Positions 36,001 through 48,000 of a stretch of DNA of 64,000 nucleotides are shown here, in pieces; the stretch's first letter is position 1, and each line of letters begins with the position of its first letter. The notes under the pieces were generated by a model. That model was not told the DNA's origin, made no database searches, and saw only the letters and a program-made list of their open reading frames with translations. Position numbers and translations under genes: made by a program. The stretch spans positions 37,863,373-37,927,372 of the forward strand of contig OZ025260.1 in NCBI GenBank assembly GCA_964019135.1, given 5' to 3'. Source of the stretch: Arenicola marina (lineage: Eukaryota > Annelida > Polychaeta > Arenicolidae).

Positions 36001-39000
36001 GAGTTTGTCGCCGTTACGACGTTTCATTGCAACTCCAGACACTATCTCATTATTACGTTTCAATATCATACCATTTCAGCTAATCTTAATATTGCGTTTC
36101 ATTGCATCTCCAGACAGTCTTTATTCTCTATCATTGCATCTCTAAACAATCTTAATAATAATAAACATTACATAATCTTTCTGTAAATTTATGGTTGATA
36201 ACATGGCGTTAATTACTGTTTTTCATTGGTCAATCATTCATCAGCAATTGAGGGCATTTGGCAACTTTGTCACCAAGTCATATTTATCATCTACTACTAT
36301 TCGACATATTTTCTCTGTGGAGCTTTTTCATGTGATTGACTTTTGCTTTCTTCGTTCTTAGCATGGAGGAGAATAAAGTGATTCTGCTTACCAACCGCTA
36401 TGTCTGTTAAGGCACATGTACCACCCGTTTGGATGGCAGCCTCACCGTTTGTTGTCAACAATGATCTTGCAGTTTGCTTGTTATCACTCACAACTTTGAT
36501 GCCAGTGCAGCTGCCCGTGATTCTAGCCATGCAAACGTATCGCCATATGTACTAACATTTCTTCCCATCTAACCGCGTGTCTTCCTCAGAATGGCACTTG
36601 TTGTCTATTATCGCTCATCTAACCACGTGTTGCCTTGCCTTTCAGTTTTGGCGGACTAGTAGGCGGAGGTAGCAGCAGCCAAGCCTCATCCAGCGCTAAA
36701 TCCAAGCCCAAAGTTCATAGACCTACCATCATTTAGTTGCTGCCTGTATATACTCCCCATGTCAATGTTTTTGCATGATACATATGCATCCTTAAATACA
36801 GGGTTCGTAGGCTTTGAGCTGCCAAGACCAACGTTGATATGTCGTGTTACCGTGGTAACGTATTGGTGATATCCCACCGAGTCTCTAAGAGACTGCCCAG
36901 CGACTAATGTAATGGAATTATATTACCTCATAACCATTACATGATACAACAGTAAATTCCTGTTCTATATTCATTGATATCAAACAACATTTTTAACATT
37001 CAAATACCCAATTGATAGGTAGTATTTAATCCAACTAAATATTTTGATCTGGTTTGTTGATATATTCCTTATCCATTGGTGCTTAACGTTCACTTTGTGG
37101 AAAAAAGAGGTTCACTTCGTAATTCGCGATGTTAATTCAAACCGAAAATAATATATATGTTACGGGGTAAGATATTGCAATTAATAGAATTTAAAATATA
37201 AAATTCGGATTTTTGATTTCAGCCACACATACTTGCCAGTTAGTAGTAAGCGAGATTAGGGCTAAGCATAATACCTGATAATTACCCGGTATATATATTC
37301 GCAGTGGATTACTCTTACTATTGGGGTATTGTAGAGGTTATGTTAATATAATTTAAACTAAATATATGTATATACTGAGAATGTTGGGGATTGTGAAGTA
37401 AATAACGTACTAGTACGGACTTTTAACGTAAACAGCTAAAACGAAATCCGTATTTTCCTGGAGGCTAGGCGTAAACTTTGGCGTAAGAGTGTTGAGGCCT
37501 TGTACACGAGGAGCGGCCTCTAAATTTGTCCCGCAGACTAAGCGTCTCCCCCCCCCCCCCCCCCACCCCCATCCTGCGTGTCACTATATGGGTGCGTATC
37601 CGCAGCGGCGTAGCGTCCTTAGCGTGTGCAGTATGACCCCACAGGAGTGGAGGGCCAGGGACCAACTCTCACTGAGACTTTCATGGCCGCCTTCAGTTTG
37701 TATCGTGCAGTCCCGCCGCTTCATGTCAGTGCCATGTGATTAGGCGACCTGCCTGCGTAGAACGACCCCGATGCCAAGACGCCCGGCATCCAGGGGCCTC
37801 AGGAATCCTTCCCTAACTTGTAGTCTGCCTAGGATTAGTGTAAATTGCTGGAGATGTACATTGTGTCAGCGTCTCGTGAAGTCCCGTCCCTCAACACATG
37901 CGACGACCCGTTTAGGGGAATAGAAACTTGCGTATGGATCACGGTGAAGGTGTTATAACGTTGCATCCGGTACCCGGGGGTGATAATGATGGTTGTAATG
38001 GAAGAAGTAAGTAAACCTTGGATACATGTTGTGAAAGGCTCTGAAGTATTATCAATGGCAGCAGTTTGCTCAATCTGTATTTGATGCCGTTCCAAATTAC
38101 ACATTACACTGGTAGGAACTGACAACCGCTAAATGTTGCTTAAGATGCTTTTGACCCATTGATCTAACAGGAATTGGACCGAGAAAGTGTCAGTGTGTTG
38201 TGTTTTGATTTAGATATTGTTTTGTTTACACACCATTTGTTGTCATTTTTTTTAATACAATTAAATTTTTTAGTGAAAAATCAAAGACTTGAGCATTCCA
38301 AAGAAGACAAGTTAAGTCCGTTTTTGGCATGTTATGTTAACACTTTCAGAGCGTCTCTGTTAAAGTAAAAAGGTTGAAAAAACACGGCAGCATAATATCT
38401 TGTAATGATATATGTTTACAATTGTAAATTTTGGATATATTAGCAACAGTAATTTTAATCACGTATTTGTTTTTTGTCATTGATGTATCTCTGATTCGTA
38501 TATAGGTGATACGAGCGTGTGTTGTTTTTGTTTTTTGTTGTATTGACGATAATTTACGTTATGTACAGTAATTTATTTGGTGCTCGTTTGTGATCTAGCC
38601 TGGATCAATGAGAGATTAAATTATATAGTGTTGTTACACCTGGTATTTTTGATAGATGCGCCGGCACTCCTGGTTGACTCAGGCTATATGGGAATAGGAA
38701 TATAGTCCAGATACCATGTAGATGTAGTCTAGACAGGCAACGACCTAATTGAGACTACACTGCGCATTGTCCTTGCAATGTGATTGACATGTGCATGATG
38801 GTTACTAATGATACTGATATGTTTCATGTTATCGACTTTCTCATTCTCAACATCATATTTCCGTATCATTCGTTCATGTTACATTACCAAGAGGCACATT
38901 TGATCTCTCATTGATCCAAGTTGAAGGGTTTAGAACATGGTTGTCATCGCGTAGTAATTGTACAGCTCGCTGCGATGGCTTCAGAAGAAAGATATTTTAG

Positions 39001-42000
39001 GTCGCCATTGTGTGACAAACGCGCACGTGGTGACAATGACGTCATCTCGTCATAGAAACCATAATTATGGACTATCAGTTTTACTAAAACAAAATTTGTT
39101 TGTTTTGTACAAATAAAATGCTGGATGGGACAAACGGAAATCTTTTGTTCGTGTTCGTGATTTGGGGGATCTCTTATATCCTGGATCAAAATTTTCGAAA
39201 GTGTAGTTGAGAATCTTGGTACAGTGAGATCAAATGTCGCCTCGTGTCTGTCAACATAGATACATACTTTGTATTTTTCTAACTTTGTTTATCGTTACAT
39301 TATTTTTTGTTTTGCCAGAACTGGTGCAAGTCCTTGGATGTCAATTCCTACCTCTTCACTTTCTATCCGTATATCTCCTGACTGTAAAAGTAAACTTTAT
39401 ACTACCTGAAAATGTCGCCATCTCGGCAGTGTAACCCTTTTCGACATGAAAGGACATGAAGTAAATTAGCTACTTAACGTGGGTAAACGGTAGACAAGGA
39501 TATCGTTTCATAAAGTATTAAATATGTGAGATAATTCTTTTCCTGGATAGATTTTGGCGATATATAAAGTAAACTAGTAAAATACTTTCAAAACATAATT
39601 GCTGCCACTATTACCTCTGGCATATTATCCCGAATTAACTTGGCAAGCGATGTCAGGAAATTGCCGTCGAAAAGGTCCTTCTTTTGGACAGTATTAAGGT
39701 GAAGTTGATATAACAATTTTCGGCTCTGGGAAGTTTTCGATGGATATAGAAGGGGTTGAAGCCAGAGTTCGCATATTCTATTCGGAATTCTTTACTATTT
39801 TTAATATAAGCAATATGTTATTCAATTTGAAGACGAGGCTTTAAAGTTGGTTAATGTGGTTTGCTATCTCGGATATAGGGGTAGTCCATGAGCGTTATGG
39901 GAGTGTAAACAGCAGTAGTGGCAAGGCCCCTGCTTAGGACGTTACCAAGGAATGAAGTTGCTTTATCCTCTCTCAGTGTTAAACCTGTAAATTGTGTGGG
40001 TGGTTAGATCTGGCATATAGCAGCAAATTACGGTGTGTCCATGTACCTATTCGTCTCTCAATATCGACCAACTTATTTTGCGTTTGGTTTCAGACGGACG
40101 AAATATTATGATATTGGTAGGCTTACCGCAACACGCTTTCGGCATTGTTATACAAATTCAACAAAACTATTGTTTTCTTTTCCAGCGCAGCGGTCGGTGT
40201 TTGGGTTTAAGCCCCATTGATGCAAAATGTCACTTTATGCGTGTTAATTGTTTATTTCCTTCAAGAGTACAGGTTAACCTGGAATCATTTTGCACTTGAC
40301 CATATACCCGCTCAATTGATATCACTCTTCAATTAAACGCGCCCATTTTATAGAAATATATAATTTATATCCATGAAATATTGCTGATGCTCCCCCTTCT
40401 CCGTTGTGACAGTTTCAGCAACCTGTTCAGTCCGCTGGACAAGCCCAAGCGGAAGAAAATGACTCCTTTGCCGTCGACTTCTGTTCGCTACAACGCGCCT
40501 ACCACTAACATCCGCCCTGAGGGAGACCCCAACAAGAAACAGCGTGACAAGTACGTCATGGGCGAAAAAACCAAGGCCTATGACTTTCTCACTGACGACG
40601 CGTGAGTATATAACCATAGCAACGGCTCGACATACCTAAGTTTCTTCAGTGGTGATATTATTTGGAACCGCTTATGTTATAACTTCGTCAATGTTGATAT
40701 TATTCAGAAACGTCTAGATTTCGTTAGTGTTAGTATGTAAGTAGTATAACTATGGTGACATCCTTAAATTCAGGCTTTGGCTATTTTGTGTTACAATGCA
40801 ACATCATAAATAGTGCTTGGGGTGTGACTTATATATTTGTAGTAGAACAATTGTCATGAAAGTCTGCCCAATTGCCCACAAAGTTGCATTTGATAAAATC
40901 AGATGTTTGTATTATTTTCATATTGGTAGTATTCTTTCTCATCGAAATATAAAGTGTATGCCCACCCTAAACATGTCAATGTTTATGAATTTTACTTTTT
41001 TTGACTGTTAATATATATAATGATGTCGTCAAAGTTGAACTGAGTGGGAGGACTCTTTAGTTTAAGTCGTGATATCTCTTAGTCGCAATGTCACGGATCT
41101 ATTTTGGTCACCTACTTTTAAAGATTCATTATTTAACCTTTGACCCTGACCTTCAGCTTGGCGGAGAAGGCTCGCAAGGAGAGAGAAAAGGAGCGTCGCG
41201 AACAGTACAAACAGGTGCGCGCGCACGTTAAGAAGGATGACGGCCGTATGCAGGCGTACGGTTGGAGCCTGCCGGCCAAGTACCAGCCGCCCACCCCCAA
41301 GGAGGCCTCGACCCCGAAGAGCCACGTGCCGGTGCCGGTACCCGTCTACTGCCGCCCTCTACAGGAGGAGGACACTGGCATGAAGGTAGGACGGTTGCCT
41401 ATGGCTGTGGATTATTTAGTAACAGTGGTATATATGTTGACAACTTTGCCAATCATGTCAGTCGCGATTACTCCACTGTGAGGCGCCACTGTATGGGAAA
41501 TACATTCTGTGAATTATGTTGTTCTTTGCGAAATGTCAAGATGGCGTCATCGCTTGACAACATATTCTGTGGACAATTAAACATTCGATATTGTCCTTCT
41601 TTATGAGGGAAAAGTTATGTTGCCTGGATGTAACTTAAACAAGCTCATTAATGTCTGCTTTCCTCACACGTTATTTATTGCCTATTGCGTTCGCTTCTGC
41701 AGAATAACACCGGAAGTGAGATAAAAATGAAGTTGTTATTCAATAGCAATTCCATTGAATGATTGGTTGGTTGCATATTCACGACGCTTTAACGAATGCT
41801 GGTCTCCGTTAAATGTTAATATATGACATTAATAAGAGTTGAATATATATAAGTTAAAGTGAGATCTAGTACGACACATACTACAAATATTTATATATAT
41901 ATGACAAATATATGTAATATTTACGCTAGTGGTGTCTGTAACTGAAGCTGAAATAATAATAATAACAGTGATAAAAGGATTTTTTAAATTTTAATTATTA

Positions 42001-45000
42001 CAAAAAAAAAATTAAAGATTAAAAATTGAAAAATAGTTTACATTAAAAACAAAAGACCTAAAAAGACACTGACATTTATAAAAATACACCTCGATTGAAG
42101 TAAGACATTTTGTTCAACAGCTGTGGTGCGCGGCTGGCGTTAACCTTTCTGGAGGTCGCACCAAGGATGGCGGGTCTGTGGTGGGCGCCAGTGTGTTCTA
42201 CAGCGACCCGCCGCCGGAGGAGACACAGAGAGTGGCCACGAACGACGTGGAGAAACTCGACCTGGAGCTCCAGGCAAGTCAAACTGGCCTCGTTAGCTGC
42301 TATACCTTGTTCATTGAGGATAACATTAGGCTATGTGGGATTTTCACGGACGTTCGTTACCGTTTAACTTTTACTTTTATTTTCTAGGTGTCTGTGTTAG
42401 GTACTTCTGTTATAGTTTTAATAAAGGTAACAAATTAATATATATATGTGTAGGTATAGTTTATTAGTTGTCCCCTAGATCAGCAGGTCATGGTTTCGCG
42501 CAGTGGCACATGGAACTTGAGTATGATTCACCGGGAGTAGTTTTTAGACCAGTTTAGCCTTTATGTGAACAAACCCAAAAAACATACATCATAAAAACAT
42601 TAAATGTCGGTGCTGTTGTCTACAATAACGACATTTAATGTTTTTTATGGTGTATGTTTTTTTTTAAATAGCGCCGTCGTCACTGAATAACGCTGAGCAG
42701 CATTATCTTAATAATCACCTTATCATACGTAAATCGGTTACCGCCATGGTTAGTTAATTAACCCGTTTACCTGTCTGTCTGCGACAGGACCACGAGAAAG
42801 GCCTGAAGGCCCTGGCCAACGAACAGCTCTCTTCTCTCGTCTGGATCTGCACGACGCAGCACAACAACAGCGAGGTGACCGTGGTGGACTCCAACAACCC
42901 GGGCGACATCCTCAGCTCCTTCCGCGTGACGTCATCGCACGTTCTCTGCATTGCCAGCGTCTCCGGTGAGGCCGCCATTTTGGGAAACGCTAGCGTCGCC
43001 TTGTGGGCATTGCGGCAGATTCATATATATGATCACTTATATCCTGTTCAGCGTGGGTAAAGTGCGATTTAACACAGTTGAGATTGTAACGTTACGTGAG
43101 TTCTAGATAAGTTCCATTTTGCCGACGAGCTGCTGTGTTATTTTGTAGGACCATCACTGGCTTTACATACAATGTTTGACGTCTTACATATTCGGGTTTA
43201 AAAAAAATTGTCGTGTTGGACGCTTCAAACGCTGCAACAATTAACTTCCACTATTATGAATAACTGGATAAAAAAATAACTATTTGCTAATGCAACTTGA
43301 ATCAATGACTACGTACACACAATCCTGAAGAATATAATCAAATGTAGTTGCGTAATCTCATCAGAAAAAACCCTAGTTACTAATTTTGTTGCTTGCCGCT
43401 AGGTGCGATGGAGAGTGATTACCCGTCCGACGAGAAGGACGTGGTGTATGACGCGGACACCCATCCACTGGCATCAGACGCCCAGTCGGCCGGGGCCAGC
43501 GCTGTGACGTCAGAGGTCGGGGATGCGATCGGCGCGGGGATAGGCGGCGTCACCCTGGTGCAGTGCGCCACTGGGGCAGCCAGCCACGAAGGTACCCCGA
43601 CTGACGCGCCACCTAGCGGCGAGAGCGGTGCGGCCACCTCGCAGGCTGAATCCAACTCCAGTGGTAATCAGGCTTTCCCCGCTATACTCTTCGGTTGTAA
43701 CATACGTGTGTGAGGTTTGGCAAATACAACCGTCAAACATGTATGGACTGGCACTGCGGCGTCTAGTCGTGGAAGGTTAGACCGCGTAACACCCTCGCTT
43801 GACTCTTTCCACACCTGTTGCTTACACGTTTATGGTCCTGGTATGGCGGCCAGAACATTCCATGGAAACGACGGCTTAATTAAGGGTAAAACTGTTTCCA
43901 TCGTCGAGAAGTAGCACAGATTTGTGTAAGTAAGACACATATGTAAGGCATGGTGTTTGCTGAACCTCTCACATAATTCTCGTGTGATGAAATCAAGATT
44001 GACCGATGCACAATTATTAAGCACCTATGGCTATCCTTGCTATAATTAAGATAATGAAAATTGTTCTTCTAGTCACGCTCACAATTTTTTCTTTACGCTT
44101 TAAGGATTATTCCCTGTAACCTTGGATACAATGGGGGTGGAGGTCCATCTCGTGTACAGAATGACTAAACTCAATGGTATCTGTAGCTTCACGGCACGTG
44201 GACACGTTACTTCCATGCGGTTCTGTAGTGAAATAAGAACTCAATCCCAATGAAAAGGGAACTATGGTTTACGTTACATTACGCTTGCTTTACTTATAAG
44301 TGGTGAAGGTATGTTATACGCTTCATGTGATATGTTAACCCGGGACGGATTGTAAATATCTCCCTCCCACGCGAAGATACCCCAACGGGAGCCCCTGAGA
44401 ACGAGGAGGTACCCGCCGGCTCTGAGTCAGAGTGTGACGTCACCGACACGACGCCGGACGATGGCGCCGGGGCTCAGAATGGGGAGACTTCTGACAAAGG
44501 TGGTGGGCTCTCTGGTGACCTTTCCTGCATACTCTTTGCACGTCTTGCAATGGTTTCTGACGTCTTTCAATTCTACTTGATGAAAACTAACATGCTGAGG
44601 TCTGATGGTTCGCGGTTTGTTTTTGTTTAAAAAAAGTCCAATCGTTGCAGCGTGTATATGCTGGAGGTAAAGAGCAAAGATTATTAGATATTTCTACGTA
44701 TCTGCATCTCAGCTTGTCTTTGTCTTCTTTGAGAAGCTAACCAACGTGATAAAAAAAATAAGTGCTTTCGCTATTTTTGCCAATCCTTTCTTTGTCAACA
44801 ATGTTGTTCACATCATTCTCTTTGCTTGATTGATACAAAATTTACGACTTTTCACAAGAATGAGGCCAGTTCCGTCTTTACTGACAAGGAAATTGCGTGT
44901 TACTAACTATTACCTTGTTTACATAATCGTGCATGAGACTCTTGCATATAAAATTTTCTATTGCGCCAATTAAATTTAATAAGGGTGTTTGATTTATTTA

Positions 45001-48000
45001 ATTATTTATAGACCATGTGATGTGAATGCATAATATAAGCCATATTATGGCAAGGCGCCGTGGTGTATTTAGTGTGATTTCTATGACGTCAGCGAGCGGT
45101 AGCGATGGGAGCGGGGCGCGTGTGACCCGGGCCACGGGGTCCCCCGCCTCCTCAGCCTCCAACACCCCGGTCCACGTGGCCAGGGAGGGCAAGAGGCTCC
45201 TCAAGGAACCCAGCGAACTCGTCAAGGACGGCATCAGTGACGTCACCGCCGAAAATGACGTCATCTCGGAGGAGGTGGAGAAAATGAGCAGCGTTCAACC
45301 TACAATGTGGATGGGAAGCCAGAGTGGAAGGTAAATGGTTAATGGTGATAGGGAGGCTTAGATATAACGCGAAAGGGTTAATCTTGGAGGGAGGCCTGTT
45401 TGTAAAGCCAGTTTAAGGTAAAGGGTTAAGGATGGATGAGATATGTGTGTAAGCAATACTGTGAATGGAAAGCCAGAGTGAAAGGTAAAGGGTTAATGAT
45501 GGAGTAGAGTTGTGTTTTAGGCCAGGTAAGGTAAATGGTTAATGACGGAGCAGAGTGTGTGATCAGTATGTCTAGTAGATTGCGTGAGTATACGGCTGAT
45601 AAATAGAGGCAATCACAATATGTATACATACATATATATTAGAGCGCCTTACCGGAAAGGCACCGAAAACTTACTTGAAGACCAACACGTTGTTTAAAAT
45701 TAAGAAGTACACGCTGTAATGCTCATTTTAGGCTTGACATATGCATACACTGTCGAATGTCATAACTGGTATGCCGTATTTGCTCTTATGCATTTGACAA
45801 GCAGCGCGGTTGATGTTTCTATATGGTAGCCATTGCAAGCCTTTCAGTTATAAGATGTGTCGGCAACGTATGGTTGTTTTGGGCGCAAACACTGTTTTTC
45901 TTTATCACATTGTTTACACGGTCCCTGTATGCCTTGTTTCTGCAGCCTGTACGTCCACTCTGCCGTGTCGCAGTGGAAGCGATGTCTGCACTCAGTCAAA
46001 CTGAAGGACTCAATCCTGGCCATCGTGTAAGTTCTGTGTGTCTCTCGGGTGCATCCTGGTTAATGATAACTGTACAATAGTATCCCGGTCGTGGTGATAT
46101 GCTGAGTATAACCACGTGGTGCTATACAGAGTATTATCACGTGGGCGTATCCTGAGTATAATCACGTGGGTGTATCCTGGGTATAAACATGTGGTGGTAT
46201 ACTGAGTATTACCACGTAGGTGTACCCTGAGTATTACCACGTGGATGTATCCTGGGTATAAATAACCACGCGGTCGTATCCTGAGTATAACCACGTGGGT
46301 GTATCCTGGCGATAACCACGTGGGTGTATACTTACGATAACCACGTGAGTGTATCCTGACGATAACCACGTGGGTGCATACATATAATAACCACGCGGTG
46401 ATATCTTGAGTATAACCACGTGGGTGTATCCTGACGATAACCACGTGAGTGTATCCTGACGATAACCACGTGGGTGTATACTTACGATAACCACGTGAGT
46501 GTATCCTGACGATAACCACGTGGGTGCATACATATAATAACCACGCGGTGATATCTTGAGTATAACCACGTGGGTGTATCCTGACGATAACCACGTGAGT
46601 GTATCCTGACGATAACCACGTGGGTGTATGCATATAATAACCACGCGGTGATAACTTGAATATACATATATAACCGCGTGGATGTATCCTGAGTATAACC
46701 ACGTGGGTGTATCCTGAGTATACCACGTGGGTGTATCCTGAGTACAACCACGTGGGTGTATCGTGAGTATACCACGTGGGTGTATCCTGAGTATAGCCAC
46801 GTGGGTGTACCCTGAGTATACCACGTGGGTGTATCCTGAGTATAGCCACGTGGGTGTATCCTGAGTATACCACGTGGGAGATCCTGAGTATAACCACGTG
46901 GGTGTATCCTGAGTATAACCACGTGAGTGTATCCTGAATATACCACGTGGACGTAACCTGAGTATACCACGTGGGTGTATCCTGAGTATAACCACGTGGG
47001 TGTATTCTGAGTATACCACGTGGACGTATCCTGAGTATAACCACGTGGGTGTATCCTGAGTATACCCCGTGGACGTATCCTGAGTATAACCACGTGGGTG
47101 TATCCTGAGTATACCACGTAGGAGATCCTGAGTATAACCACGTGGGTGTATCCTGAGTATACCACGTAGGAGATCCTGAGTATAACCACGTGGGTGTATC
47201 CTGAGTATAACCACGTGGGTGTATCCTGAGTATAACCACGTGAGTGTATCCTGAATATACCAGGTGGACGTATCCTGAGTATAACCACGTGGGTGTATCC
47301 GGAGTATAACCACGTAGGTGTATCCTGAGAATAACCACGTAGGTGTATCCTGGGTATAAATAACCACGCGGTCGTATCCTGAGTATAACCACGCGGGGTA
47401 TGCAGAGTATGTAGCACGATATCACGATTAGCTCTGGTTACCACCGAAGACGTACTGCAGTCACATTGTACTTCTTTCTTGTGACATTATTATGTCAGTA
47501 CATTCAGTACATTGCTTCTCATTTAAAAGATAATAATTATGAGATAAAGTAACGTATCAAGTGATGTGGACAATTTACTGTTTGACGCTGATTCCATGCT
47601 GTGGGTGCTTTGCCTTCTAGCCACGTTAAGGGTCGTGTCTTCGTGGCTCTGGCCGACGGCTCGGTGGCTGTGTTCAGGAGAGCCGCAGGTAAGACAACCC
47701 GACTGTTGGTGTGTCGATACTCATGGATTTAATATCTTGATTATGTTCAGAACAAACTCTTAATAAAAGCGTCGACATCTCTTCGATGAGCGGTAATCTT
47801 ACAGTAAGTAATAGATATCTTGTAGTAAGTTATATATCTCTTGCAGTATATTATATATATCTTACAGTAAGTTATCTATATCGTACAGTAAGTTATATAT
47901 ATCTTACAGTAACTAATATATATCTTACAGTAACTAATATATATCTTACAGTAACTAATATATATGTTACATTAAGTAATATATATCTTGTTTCCCTGTT

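Noticed and set aside
46010-47425. Minus-strand open frames of 320-471 codons with [15 protein letters not shown] repeats
   Set aside because: All three minus frames are open because the 25-bp unit lacks stops there. The peptide simply cycles through the unit, inside a JIP intron.
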